Positions 24,481-35,189 of a DNA stretch of 64,000 bases are shown here, in pieces; the first letter of the stretch is position 1; every line of letters begins with the position of its first letter. The notes under the pieces are model-generated. The model had not been told where the DNA came from and did not search any database. It saw only the letters and a program-made list of their open reading frames with translations. Source of the DNA: Apostichopus japonicus (taxonomy: Eukaryota; Echinodermata; Holothuroidea; Aspidochirotida; Stichopodidae); assembly GCF_037975245.1 (NCBI RefSeq), contig NC_092581.1, positions 12,427,303 through 12,491,302 on the forward strand, in the 5' to 3' direction. The translations under genes were made by a program, and so were the position numbers.

Positions 24481-27400
24481 TTCATGCATATACATACATA
24501 TATATACACTGTACACCTGTGTTTATATAAACATGTATGCTTACTTACACAAGCTGCTGTGTTTCGTTAGAGTTATGATGCTTCCTCTTATGTAAGAGCT
24601 TCAGCACAATTAACATTAGTTTCTTCAAGAAGAAATATCATAAACCCTTGACTGTACACCTCCAGCAAGGTTTTCCAGTTTTGCCCAAAATGATAAAATC
24701 TTGATTAATAGAGCTACTAAATAATGTTTTTTTTAACTACTGTCATAGAATCAAAAGAGCATGTCAACATTTAGCATCGATTTCCCAGATACTCACATAG
24801 TTCACTGCAAAGTAACTAATTTTACAATAGTATTTTGACATGCAGCAAGTGAGCTGCTGTAAATGAAAAACTGCGATTTGAGCAGAACCGGCTCCCATCC
24901 CATTGGAACCCAAAATTTGCGTGACAATGAGAACTCACATGAAAAAACAAAGAAAATTAATTCAAAATTTGTAACTTCCTGTTATGTTTACAGTTACGAA
25001 GAATTCTGCGCCCACTATATCCAAAACTGGTGGTCTAAAATCCGAAGGAAAGAAAGAGGTAGCCATGATTCTGTAAAGTTAGCAACCACGTCCGCTGTCC
25101 AGTCCGTCTCCGTGGTGATATCTCCTAGCGCAGCAGCGAGTCCGTCCTCAAAACCGAACCGCCAACCGAAGACGAAGGTACGAGAAGGTCCCCTTCAGCA
25201 AGGAGAAGCAGCGCGTTTGATTCAGAGATCCTGGAGAAGACACATCGTAAGTTCATTCTACTCTTGTTTGAGCCAAAGTAATACCCTAAGGCTGCTGAAT
25301 ATTGAAGTGTAAATTGTTGAGGACGAGTTTTAAAATTAAGAAAAGAAAAAACAAAACATGCACACTATGGAAAGCCGTTATTTCAAGCGTAATCACAAAC
25401 AATAGTGCATTGATATGTTCTAGTTGTAATGTTCTCCCCAAGCGTTTGGATATTTCATTTTATTTTTATTTCACCTTTTTTTTGGGCTACTTATTAACTT
25501 TTTTTTTCTTGTTTATATTATTGTATATCGTGTTGCTAAGGACGAAAGCCATTTTCATTGATCACGACTTCGGAGACATCACATGTACAGCTGCACTGCA
25601 AGAGGAAATATATATTTATTACCTCTACGTACAGTAAGAGCAAGTGATGGATGAATAAATATGCCCTAAAAAAAATTTTAAAAATTTTAAATTAAAAAAA
25701 GTAAGTGAATTGTTGAGACAGTGAGTCTCTTCCCAAACAGTGTTACTGTCTCTGGGTTTTAGAAACTTTGTAACCAGCTGCTGATGAAATATTTTTTCTC
25801 TTGTTTTTCTTCCCCTAAGATAATTTTTTTTTTAGATCATCTTCTTTTCATCCCATCTCTGTTGTATTGTTTGCAAGATGCAAATACCGCCCCACAAACT
25901 GTCGCTTCTTTTGCTCGATGTCATTTTCCATCTCTCACAGGACATCCAGGTGTATCGATACTATCGTGACTTGATCAACTTCAGATGTTGCGGCGACCCT
26001 GCCCTGATGCTCCGCTGCATCAACCCGAGGGAATCCAAATTGCTGGACCCGGCTGCAGGCATCCACATCAAGTTCAGATTAGCAGGTGTAAGTCCATCTC
26101 ATGTATTTACCGTCTCATCACAACGACATATATATATTCAATTATTCAAATATTATATATATTCATATATTCATGTATTCATATCATATATATATTAATA
26201 TATACATATATATCAATATTCATGGGCCACAAAATGTAATGGTGGTTGTTGTTCTTCTTTAGTGGTCTTGTATGGTGAAATTTGAACAAACCCTGGACAT
26301 TTCAAATGGTCAAGTGTGCCATAATGGACTAATATGCCATTAGTACACAAAATAGGAACAACGCCGAGCAAATAGTGCCTCAAATCGAAGGGAAAAATGA
26401 AATGGTCCGCGTCCGGAATGTTTCATAGCTTGATGAGTCGCTAAATGTGGTGCTGCAATGAAAATTTGCTTCTCTGTAATTATATGTAATTTAGATCTTC
26501 CTGCAAGCAGGAACTCGCGAAGAAGCCATCATTGGCTTATCAAAGCCACAAGCTGACCGAAGTCAGTCTATTAGATTCATATTAAACATCCATGATTATG
26601 AATTGTCAATTGTCAACAACTCTGTAACGAGACGACATACATTAATCTTGGGGTGACTCGAACTCGGGACCTTAGGATTGAAAGGCACCGGCCTTAACCA
26701 ATGAGCTAACACTCCTTCTTGGACGTAATCTGCCAGTAATTACAGTAATCTGCCAAACATGGAGCCCTGTAGAATACCCAATGTTCCTATTTGTTATCTT
26801 AGAAGTTTTAGAGATTGTTAACTCTGTTTCTCCAGTAAACTGTTCAGTGGTACTTTCTAAGCAGGGAACAGACTATAAAACTCTTTAATGTTAATTGAAC
26901 AGTATAAGATATTACTGTTAAAGTCACCACTGTTAACTGAGGACGGCACACAAGTACAGTTGGGTTTGTGAGATGTCCCAGTGTTTTGAGATATCACATC
27001 TGTAAGACATTCTCCTTTTGAGGTTATCTGTGTTTACAAAGTTTTAGTCTTAATTGCTTCAAAGAATGTATTTTTGCTTTTGTTCTTACTGACTGCACTG
27101 TAAAGTCATAGAAAAATGTGTTCCCTATCTGACAGTGAACTTCCTGATACATTCCCAATAACCAAAATCATTTGCAAAACTTTTTTTTAAATGTTTTTAA
27201 ATCTGATGTCATTTATGTCACTCAATGCCTCTCTTTGTTCAGCATGTATATAAGTTTATGTTTTAGTAAAAATATGGCGATATTTAGTTGTCTCTCTTCT
27301 TTTCCTGTTTGCTCAAGTGTAAAACAGAGCATATATATTCCTTTTGGCCTTTTGGCTAAGATCATGTGTAGTATCTGTTCTTTCAGGGAATGGTGATACA

Positions 27401-30400
27401 CACCTGACGATGATCACACAGTCACAGTTCCGATGCAAGGGGACTGGGGTTAGAAGCGGATCAGTCGTTCAGTAGTTTGGTTTTCGTGCCCAGGTTCTCT
27501 CCTGGGCGACTTTTTCTTAAAAAGTATATTCCTTTTGGCTAAGATCATGTGTAGTGTCTTTTCCCTTTCGAGGGGAATGATGATACACATCTGACGATGA
27601 TCACACAGTCACAGTCTCGATGCAAGGGGACCGGGGTTGAGAGCGGATCAGTCGTTCGGTAGTTTGGTTTTCGTGCCCAGTTTCTTTCCTGGGTGTCTTT
27701 TCTTTAAAAAAAAATATATTCATTTTGTTGCATTTTGTTTATATTTTGTTTGACAGACAAAGTTCCCTCCAAACATATATTACAAGATCTTCACCCATCG
27801 GAATATTGTCGACATGTGCGCGAACAGTCCTAAAGACTACACAGATGCGAGAGCTAAGAGGAAAGCAGCCAGGGATGTACACAATAGACGAGGAGAGAAA
27901 GAGAAAGAGAAGAAAGATGAAGCTAGGACAGGGTGGTACCAAAGAATAGAAAACAATGGATGGAGACTGGTGTCAGATAGGGTGAGATATCCTGGGACGT
28001 GTTTACACTGTCACCTTTTAAGTTACTGTATGTAATTTAAGTTTGAGGGATCTTCTTCAAAGGCTAACTGAAATGAAAACGAACTAAGATCTACACATTC
28101 AACAATGGGAAGCCCCAAAAACAACTTTTGAACCTTTATTACCCCCAAAAAGAGCAAGATTTTGCCCTAGGGCTCTTGAAGGGAGATGTTTGCCATCAGC
28201 ATCATTATCACATTTTTTTACTAGTGATGCTTGTAGGTTTTTGTTCTGACATCTGATACATTGTCCTTGTAGTTATTGTTTTTGCTCTTTCTAACCATGT
28301 AAAAATTGTCCCCATTCGACGTTTTCTTCTTGTAGAAATCTGGTTTTCAAATTCACCAGTTTCACACCAAAAGTACCGTTTGTTTGAACGCATCAATATG
28401 GTAATTAAAGTAGTGCTGGCATATAGGCGAAACAGGCGACTTGAAGTTAGCACTCCCAATTCCGCAGCAAATACACTCTCACATGTACACGCACGTGTGA
28501 TTGCCTATTATATAAAACGCGACGTATATAGCCTACTGTACCATGCCCAGTTGGTATACGTATAGCGTTGCACATAATATACTCTCACACTCAAACCACA
28601 GTTCATAAACTGTTCTTCGAACTCGCTGAACTCACAGATCAAATTTACAGTAAAAGGAAACTTGAAAAGTATTCGGAACACCAAAAGATGAAACTTGGCG
28701 GAATCGATGTCAGAGCAGAATGTAGTACCGAGAAGCTTAGGCTTCGCAGAACTGTCCGATTGTAACGTTAGAGTAGCCTACATGCCAACATTCTTCGCAT
28801 TGGAGCTGGATAGCGCGATGTATAAAGAACGAAGAGTATGCTGTTAAATTTTATCTTGTATTACACAAAGACCACGTAACCACCGATCTACTACATATAT
28901 GGCGGCTTAAAGAGTTTTTGAAAACATATCTAATTTATAAGAAATTTCACCGAAAATTAAGTAAGAAATTTATCTGTATACAAACGCTGTTTTTGTTGTG
29001 ATTACTGTAGGTACTGTGCGAAGCGTGGGTTATGTCGCAATCTGCATTAGCATAGATGACGTCAAGTTCAGTACTGTTCAATCTTATTGGAAATGTCCAT
29101 CCTTAACGATTAAAAAATCGTTTCTCTGTCAAACGCAACATTAGGGTTCTCATACTTTGACAACATGTTTGGAAAATTATTTATCAATTTTTAAGGTAAC
29201 TTCTTTGGGCCACCAGACAATCCTTTTCAGTTTCTTTCTAGCTGATTCTGAAAGATGATGCTATAATGATATTCATTTATTTAATTTATTAATTTTTGTG
29301 TGTGTGTGTTCCCTATAGCTCATTCTAAAAGCTGACCAGGATCCAGTCACTTGGGAGTCGTCCAAGAAAACGCAAGAGTTCCATCATTCCAAGCTGAAGA
29401 GGAAAGTTGACGTTGAGAGGAAGAAGAGGCGGAGAAAGTTGGAGTGGATGCAGAAGATGTGAGTGTGAACAAAACGAGGAGAAACCCTAATTTTTTCCTT
29501 TTGCTTACTACATGTATTCAATTTGGCATACATATTTAACTATGGTTTAGTTTACTTTCATTAGATGGCTTCTGGTGTGATTAACTTTTGAAGGGTTTGC
29601 AATGTCCCAACATGTTGATATTTTCAAACAACGCAATTGCAACATAAATGTCTGGTATCTTAAGCTGAAAACTGAGTAGATAAGTATGCCTTGATACATT
29701 TATTACAATTTTTTTTATATAGGGATGTATTTCATAATTTGACGTCATCATGATCTTGTATCGCAGGTACCAAGAAGGAAAGACAGAGAGCAATACTAGA
29801 GGGAGACATACAGGATTGTTAGTAGAGGGCGCTGCATCGGGTATGTTAGCTGTCATGGATGAGATAGGACCGGATGCTGTGGAAGACTGGGAAGTGGATG
29901 AACTTTTAGAATGGACCAATGGCCTTAACTTTGATGAGTATGTCATGTTTACTTCAAAGCAGCTTAACATCTTGACGATACCCGCATAGTGCACAGACAT
30001 ATATTGTATGGACGTTGTACACACAGGCAGCAGGGGTGTGCTCAGGAATATTTTGAGTCCCAGTTGGATTTGTGCGATAGTGTGATCCACGTCCTGGGGG
30101 TGGGGTCTCAGGGGTGGGGGTGCCCCTCCCCTATGGAAAATGTTTGCAAATGAAGTATGCTTAGATGGCAAATGGTGCTATCTTCTTCCTATTCTGGTGC
30201 AAAATTCTCTGCCACCTCTCACCATGTTATGTTCCTGTATAATTCAAGCCCTGTTCATATTTCAACGTTTAGCTTACGTTTCTCGTCTCCTTTTGATATC
30301 CACAGCTATCTCACAGATTGGCAGGCAATAGCAACCAGTGCCAGCTCTGAGAAGTTAGCAGGTAGGGAATTAGTAAGACCCTCAGACTTAATCATTGGAG

Positions 30401-32843
30401 CACAAATAGCTTCAACTACACCTCAGCACACTTTAATATGGTCATTGATATAAGTAGCAACAACCCATAGATACTGGAATGGGAATTGACTATGTCAACA
30501 ACACCTCAGCACACTTAAATATGATCATTGATATAAATAGAAACAACCCATAGCTACTGGAATGGGAATTGACTATGTCAACTACACCTCAGCACACTTT
30601 AATATGGTCATTGATATAAAAAGCAACAACCCATAGATACTGGAATGGGAATTGACTATGTCAACTACACCTCAGCACACTTTAATATGGTCATTGATAT
30701 AAATAGCAACAACCCATAGATACTGGAATGGGAATTGACTATGTCAACTACATCTCAGCACACTTTAATATGGTCATTGATATAAATAGGAACAACCCAT
30801 AGCTACTGGAATGGGAATTGACTATGTCAACATACCTCAGCACACTTAAATATGGTCATTGATATAAGTAGCAACAACCCATAGCTACTGGAATGGGAAT
30901 TGACTATGTCAACTACACCTCAGCACACTTTAATATGGTCATTGATATAAGTAGCAACACCCCATAGATACTGGAATGGGAATTGACTATGTCAACACAC
31001 CTCAGCACACTTAAATATGGTCATTGATATAAATAGCAACAACCCATAGCTAGGAATTGACTATGTCAAATTACACCTCAGCACACTTTAATATGGTCAT
31101 TGATATAAATAGAAACAACCCATAGCTACTGGAATGGGAATTGACTATGTCAACACACCTTAGCACACTTTAATATGGTCATTGATATAAATAGCAACAA
31201 CCCATAGCTAGGAATTGACTATGTCAAATTACACCTCAGCACACTTTAATATGGTCAATGATATAAATAGAAACAACCCATAGCTACTGGAATGGGAATT
31301 GACTATGTCAACACACCTTAGCACACTTTAATATGGTCATTGATATAAATAGCAACAACCCATAGCTAGGAATTGACTATGTCAAATTACACCTCAGCAC
31401 ACTTTAATATGGTCATTGATGTAAATAGAAACAACCCATAGCTACTGGAATGGGAATTGACTATGTCAACTACACCTCAGCACACTTTAATATGGTCATT
31501 GATATAAATAGCAACAACCCATAGCTAGGAATTGACTATGTCAAATTACACCTCAGCACACTTTAATATGGTCATTGATATAAATAGAAACAACCCATAG
31601 CTACTGGAATGGGAATTGACTATGTCAACACACCTTAGCACACTTTAATATGGTCATTGATATAAATAGCAACAACCCATAGCTAGGAATTGACTATGTC
31701 AAATTACACCTCAGCACACTTTAATATGGTCATTGATATAAATAGCAACAACCATAGCTACTGGAATGGGAATTGACTATGTCAACATACCTTAGCACAC
31801 TTTAATATGGTCATTGACATAAGTAGCAACAACCCACAGCTACTGGAATGGGAATTGACTATGTCAACACACCTCAGCACACTTTAATATGGTCATTAAT
31901 ATAAGTAGCAACAACCCATAGCTACTGGAATGGGAATTGACTATGTCAACACACCTCAGATATAAGTAGCAACACCCATTAGATACTGGAATGGGGATCT
32001 TCAGCATTTATGTAGAGGGCTCTGTCATATATGTCCTAACAGAGCAGTATGTATGAACGCTCAAAGCTTAAAACTCTGAATTATAGAATGTGCAGGTACA
32101 TTGCCCAGAGAGTGTCCGTCAGAGATTCCTGAAAGGAATGCTCAGTGAGTTTAGAGACTGCAGCTTGTCAAGTTATGTGGAACTAGATAGGGTGGATATG
32201 ACAGTACCCTCTGTTAATTTAGGGCATGGCTGGAGATCCCCCCCTTGTTTTCCATTTTTTCATTTTTTGGGGGGGAGGGGGGGTTTAAAGAGTTGCAGGA
32301 AGGCACAGTGGCATAATAAGGTAAATGGCAGAGGTGGCACTTGGGCATCAATGATTTCAAATCCTGAGACACTTAAGAAGCATTTTTTTTTTTTTTTTTG
32401 ATGGATAATCACAAAGAAGATCTATCACAGACATGAATTGTTTATAAAAAAATAATGTATCCTGTCAATGAAATGATTTACATTATGTTTGGTTCTATAT
32501 AAGTAAATTGTCCATTGGAGTCTGCAATTAATTTATCCCCGTACATCCATAACTAATTAAAGGCAACTATATCAAATCGGTTGAAAACAAGTGAGGTCTC
32601 TTAACTGAACTTTAACTTTTTAAATAAATTGATTCAAAACACATTTTTTTTTTTGGTTCTTTCATTTTTCTTTTATACTTCACAGGAGATAACTTGAAGT
32701 TTGATACCACCCTGCCCGACCCATTTGAATTTACTCTGTCTGTCGACACACCAACATTGATGGCAGCATCTCCCTTGCACCCAGGTTCTGGTAAACGAGC
32801 ACCTATGCCAACCCCCATGAGAAACCCTGTGGTGGTCCCCTGA
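21374..32843 (+). CDS. C11orf65/MFI orthologue, IQ-motif protein, 11 exons
   Basis: Eleven exons join in phase to 1608 nt (535 aa). The C-terminal 300 aa match vertebrate C11orf65 (MFI, mitochondrial fission regulator), with blocks [54 protein letters not shown] and [17 protein letters not shown]. The N-terminal half is longer than the human protein (about 313 aa) and carries IQ-like motifs near residues 57 ([10 protein letters not shown]), 162 (YIQNWW) and 229 (LIQRSWRRH), which suggests calmodulin or light-chain binding. Vertebrate MFI has been linked to DRP1-dependent fission; the role here is inferred from homology. Start codon context is ACAACCATG. Candidate poly(A) signals AATAAA lie at 33565-33575. 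Confidence 0.9.
21846..21957 (-). repeat. tRNA-like SINE head
   Basis: Minus strand reads GGCTGAGTTGATAAAGGC (A-box like) and, 45 bases on, GGGTTCGATACCC (B box). Following sequence is not tRNA-like, so this is a tRNA-derived SINE or pseudogene in intron 1 of the C11orf65-like gene. Confidence 0.55.
22104..22612. mobile_element. Inverted-repeat element with GAGACC motifs, hosting a hAT-like end
   Basis: Ends TCCACGAGACCGAAGGTC / GACCTTTGGTCTCGTGGA are inverse complements, followed inward by further GAGACCGAA repeats. Inside, 22310-22381 is a G-run block ending CTGGTTACGCCACTG, the right end of a hAT-like element whose left end is decayed. A nested pair in intron 1. Confidence 0.65.
22687..22834 (+). 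CDS. C11orf65-like exon 2 (first IQ motif)
   Basis: Acceptor TATTTTAG|GAGACG, donor ACCAG|GTATTT. Encodes [14 protein letters not shown]... and ends in [15 protein letters not shown], an IQ-type helix. Confidence 0.85.
23592..23742 (+). CDS. C11orf65-like exon 3
   Basis: Acceptor TTGGCACAG|GCTGCG, donor CAGAG|GTGAGA. Pro/Ser-rich linker ([16 protein letters not shown]). Frame and phase (2 in, 0 out) agree with both neighbours. Confidence 0.8.
23993..24099 (+). CDS. C11orf65-like exon 4
   Basis: Acceptor CTCTTCACAG|TCATTC, donor TATATC|GTGAGT. Encodes a basic helical segment ([20 protein letters not shown]). It is too short to stand out as an open frame and is supported by phase and splice sites. 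Confidence 0.8.
24300..24520. repeat. (CCCA)n and (TA)n low-complexity block
   Basis: CACCCACCC repeats (24317-24377) followed by (AT)n at 24435-24478 and ACATATAT runs, in intron 4 of the C11orf65-like gene. The open frames across it are poly-Ile/Tyr artefacts. Confidence 0.85.
24994..25246 (+). CDS. C11orf65-like exon 5 (two IQ-like motifs)
   Basis: Acceptor TATGTTTACAG|TTACG, donor CACATC|GTAAGT. Encodes [13 protein letters not shown], a Ser/Ala/Pro-rich linker, then [15 protein letters not shown], which aligns with the IQ helix at the start of the vertebrate protein. Confidence 0.87.
25941..26087 (+). CDS. C11orf65-like exon 6 (core domain)
   Basis: Acceptor CATCTCTCACAG|GACATC, donor GCAGGT|GTAAGT; exactly 49 codons. 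Encodes [19 protein letters not shown] and IHIKFRLAG, among the most conserved segments of the family. Confidence 0.92.
26492..26721 (-). mobile_element. tRNA-derived SINE, second family
   Basis: The minus strand begins TGTTAGCTCATTGGTTAAGG (A box) and has GAGTTCGAGTC (B box). It runs on through small hairpins (TGACTTCGGTCA, TGGCTTTGATAAGCCA, GTTCCTGCTTGCAGGAA). The cloverleaf is not intact, so it is not a functional tRNA gene. The 3' hairpin block recurs at 2525-2545. Confidence 0.65.
27346..27524 (+). mobile_element. U2 snRNA-headed SINE, copy A (5'-truncated)
   Basis: The first ~34 bases, GGCCTTTTGGCTAAGATC then ATGTGTAGTATCTGTTC, match U2 snRNA positions about 11-44, including the GTAGTA branch-site recognition block. 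The remainder is not U2 and is shared with copies at 27537 and 50212. It ends in hairpin CCCAGG...CCTGGG and TTTTTCTTAAAAAG. Flanked by TATATTCCTTTT on both sides (27334-27345, 27525-27536). Confidence 0.88.
27537..27714 (+). mobile_element. U2 snRNA-headed SINE, copy B (5'-truncated)
   Basis: Starts at GGCTAAGATCATGTGTAGTG (U2 from about position 19) and is followed by the same tail as copy A (GAGAGCGGATCAGTCGTTCG, GGTTTTCGTGCCCAG). The right flank TATATTCATTTT (27715-27726) repeats the target seen twice to the left. The two copies are therefore two insertions at one target or a tandem duplication. Confidence 0.86.
27757..27981 (+). CDS. C11orf65-like exon 7
   Basis: Acceptor TTTGACAG|ACAAAG, donor GATAGG|GTGAGA; exactly 75 codons. 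Encodes [19 protein letters not shown], a charged low-complexity insert (EKEKEKKDE), then [16 protein letters not shown]. Confidence 0.92.
29319..29458 (+). CDS. C11orf65-like exon 8
   Basis: Acceptor GTTCCCTATAG|CTCATT after a (TG)n tract, donor AAGAT|GTGAGT. Encodes [20 protein letters not shown] and KLEWMQKM, a basic coiled segment matching the vertebrate protein. Confidence 0.88.
29767..29937 (+). CDS. C11orf65-like exon 9
   Basis: Acceptor TATCGCAG|GTACC, donor GATGA|GTATGT. Encodes [20 protein letters not shown] and NFDE, a signature block of the family. Confidence 0.9.
30306..30361 (+). CDS. C11orf65-like exon 10
   Basis: Acceptor GATATCCACAG|CTATCT, donor TTAGCAG|GTAGGG. 56 nt encoding [18 protein letters not shown], which aligns with YIASWKEIATS in vertebrates. 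A minisatellite begins about 55 bp after the donor. Confidence 0.85.
30415..31990. repeat. Minisatellite, ~83-bp unit, in intron 10
   Basis: About twenty copies of a unit containing CACCTCAGCACACTTTAATA, GGTCATTGATATAAATAG and CATAGCTACTGGAATGGGAA. Some copies lack CTACTGGAATG and are about 65 bp, and these two forms alternate in the middle of the array, showing higher-order expansion. Confidence 0.95.
32686..32843 (+). CDS. C11orf65-like exon 11 (stop)
   Basis: Acceptor TATACTTCACAG|GAGATA; open to TGA at 32841-32843. Encodes [20 protein letters not shown] and a Pro-rich tail ending PVVVP. The C terminus differs from vertebrates, as expected for this variable end. Confidence 0.78.
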
Positions 32844-33636
32844 CACTTTACTGGCAAAAAGAAATAATCTTTAATAACTTTGAGGATTCTAAGCATTTGG
32901 GATTCGAAAGCCAAGATTTTGATGGCCTAAGGAAGTTTTTGTCACTAAATACAGACCTGTATCGTCTTTCATACTCTCCTTGTGTTTCGCTTTGGTGAAA
33001 AATCCAAATTAGCATTGTAAGTTACCTGAAATACTATGTCATATTGAGAGGAGGTTTACATAAAACGAGGAAATGACATTTATTTTCTTACCTTTACAAA
33101 TTTAGTGATAGTATAAATCTACCGAGAGGGAAGTTTGGAGAAAAATCAAGATGTTTTGAGCCATTTTTCTTTCTTTCTTCTTATTCTTTCTTTCTTTCCT
33201 CTTCTTTACTTTATGTATTTCCAGTATTTATATAAAACTAGCAAAGCCTTGCTTTAAGAGGTATCTTCTAATATCAGTATGATATACCCACAAAATCTTC
33301 ACTATCAGCCTTGATCCATAGTTTGATAAATTGGATCATTGGATCAAATTGGATATGTGAGATGGAATGACCTAAGCTTGGAGATGCTGGTAAAAGGCTA
33401 CAACTTTCCCTCGTCATTTGCTGATATGATCGTTTACAAATGAGCGAGGGGAACATCCATGGCTTTGGTTTATGATTGGTTTATAGTTTAATACTTGGAA
33501 GGTAGGCTACTGGGGTAAAGGGCTAGGGCTGGAACTTTCTTCTTTGTCGTTGGTATTCTTTCTAAATAAAATAAAACTGTTAGCAAACTGCTTATCTACT
33601 AGAGAGCCTGTGTAAGAGAATGTGTGAAAGTAAGTT
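32844..33636. other. 3' flank of the C11orf65-like gene
   Basis: Probable 3' UTR. It contains pyrimidine-rich TTTCTTTC runs (33169-33210) and paired AATAAA signals at 33565-33575. No other gene recognised. Confidence 0.45.
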
Positions 33637-33677
33637 GGCCTGACAATTCGATCCTAGCAGGATCTTCTTCAGAGGCT
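33637..33677 (-). ncRNA. Degenerate hammerhead-ribozyme motif (Penelope-type)
   Basis: The minus strand reads AGCCT CTGAAGA A GATCC TGCTA GGATC GAA TT GTC AGGCC. Stem I (GCCU/AGGC) and stem II (GAUCC/GGAUC) pair and the core CUGANGA and GAA are present, with GUC at the cleavage position. The stem III pair AC/GU is replaced by UU/GU, so activity is doubtful. Hammerheads of this layout with a very short stem III are known from Penelope-like elements. Confidence 0.55.
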
Positions 33678-33689
33678 AAATGACAAGTA

Positions 33690-34690
33690 CAGTAACAGAA
33701 GGGACAAAAACACGCACAGAATACAGACAGGTTAATGAGCATGGTGAACACAAAGACATATTCTTTCTATATTCTTTCTCAACGGGTAATCGTTGCCAGT
33801 GATGGTGAAAGCAATCAACTTTGTGAAATGGAAAGCTCAGGCATTTGCAGGGATCTAAAAGGCACGAATTTCTCATCAGATGCAGCTTTTCTGCTTGAAC
33901 AATGAAGCCATGATGCAACAATGACCAGACCACCTTGTTCTTGTTCAAGGCCACTCTGCGTTTTCTAGCTTAGATCTTGTTGCAACTGTGTCCCTATAGT
34001 GAAAAGTTCTTTGAGTACACTCTGACCCCGTCCTAGACACTTTTGTGGATGGATTCTTCGCTTTGAATATGTTGGTTGAAAGAGTATTCATTCTTTTATA
34101 GACTTGTACTGAGAAACAAATAAAACCTCAATAACTTTCAACCAGGTATATGCACCAGTTACAAAGTATGGGGTTTCTTTTTTCTTTTTTTTTCAAGAGG
34201 AAATGAAATCAGAGACCAATATAATAAAAGTGTAGAAAATTTATGTTTCCTTTTGTAAAAGCTTTGTATAAATATGCTAAGAGTGAAGTAAGATAAGAAT
34301 GAAATTTAAAGAGTTTACCCTTCTTCTTCTTTGTCTTAGTATGTTTTGTTTGTCTTTGGTTTGAGCTGAAAGATGTTATCAATCAGAAAGGTAACTGGAT
34401 ATGATAGTTTTTATACAGATGTTGCGAAATTTCTGTGACTGGAATAAGGAATATTTTCGACGGCGACATTTCACCATGTTGAATTTTGTGAATAATTCCT
34501 GATGCCTGAAGATGGAAAACAATAAAAAAGATACATAGCTTGTCTAATTATAATTGAGGAAAGACTGAATCAAATTTATTGAAAAATCCCTTAGATGTGA
34601 CCTGTGTTTTTATTGAGAACTACCCAATTCACCGATGTATAGCAAATTATTTGAACGGCAGAGCCGTGTAGGAATACAGACTTCCGAGTT
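33690..34690. other. Intergenic, possible Penelope remnant then unique sequence
   Basis: 33676-33954 has a 92-aa minus-strand frame (SLLHHGFIVQAEKLHLMRNS) next to the hammerhead motif. I cannot assign it; it may be part of the same decayed element. The rest shows no gene. Confidence 0.3.
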
Positions 34691-34699
34691 GTAGGTTTC

Positions 34700-35115
34700 C
34701 AATGTGAGCACGGTGAAGCAGGATTCATTAATTATGGGCCAAAAATGAAAGTTTTAACATTTCTGTCAGGATACATATAACTGATTCCCAGCACCCTGAA
34801 GACGCTTCTCTCTATAAAAAAAAATGGCATTCAATCAACTTTTAAGTCTTTAAATTTGATATGAAATGACGTCGATATATGGTTCTTAAATTTTCCACAA
34901 AAATGTGCGTTATTATGTTGCTTTATCTTATCGAAGGGAATCAGAAGGGCGCCATCCATCGTAGGTACGATTTTCAAATTTGGGCCAATAATTAAAGTTC
35001 TCAAATTTCTGTCAGGATACATATAACAGATTCCCAGCACCCAGAAGCAAAAAGAAAGTGACATTCGACGAAGTTTTAGTCTTTTAAATTTGAGAAGAAG
35101 TTTCGTCAATATATG
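34700..35115. repeat. Dispersed repeat family, copy 1 (two internal copies)
   Basis: The block TTTCTGTCAGGATACATATA then GATTCCCAGCACC occurs at about 34762 and again at about 35010, followed both times by AATTTGA...GAAATGACGTC-type sequence. A third copy lies at 48395-48690. Open frames here (e.g. CYMYPDRNLRTLIIG on minus) recur with the repeat and may be remnants of coding sequence. Confidence 0.7.
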
Positions 35116-35189
35116 GTTTTTGGTTTCAATGATAATCGTAACCTAACTAGTCATGCAGACGGATTTGTACGTGTGTGTGTGTGTGTGAC

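Noticed and set aside
26640-26721. Functional tRNA gene on the minus strand
   Set aside because: A and B boxes are present but acceptor and T-arm pairing are not, and a SINE body follows. The same conclusion applies to 21846-21957 and the head of 20216-20603.
29581-30171. 196-aa minus-strand frame, the longest in that area
   Set aside because: It covers exon 9 of the C11orf65-like gene in antisense and has no recognisable motif or splice partner.
32096-32144. Possible extra exon between exons 10 and 11 of the C11orf65-like gene (CAG|GTACATTGCC...GCTCA|GTGAGT)
   Set aside because: Its length changes the phase and leads to a stop at the start of exon 11, while a direct 10-11 join gives a long open C terminus. 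An alternative isoform is possible but unsupported.
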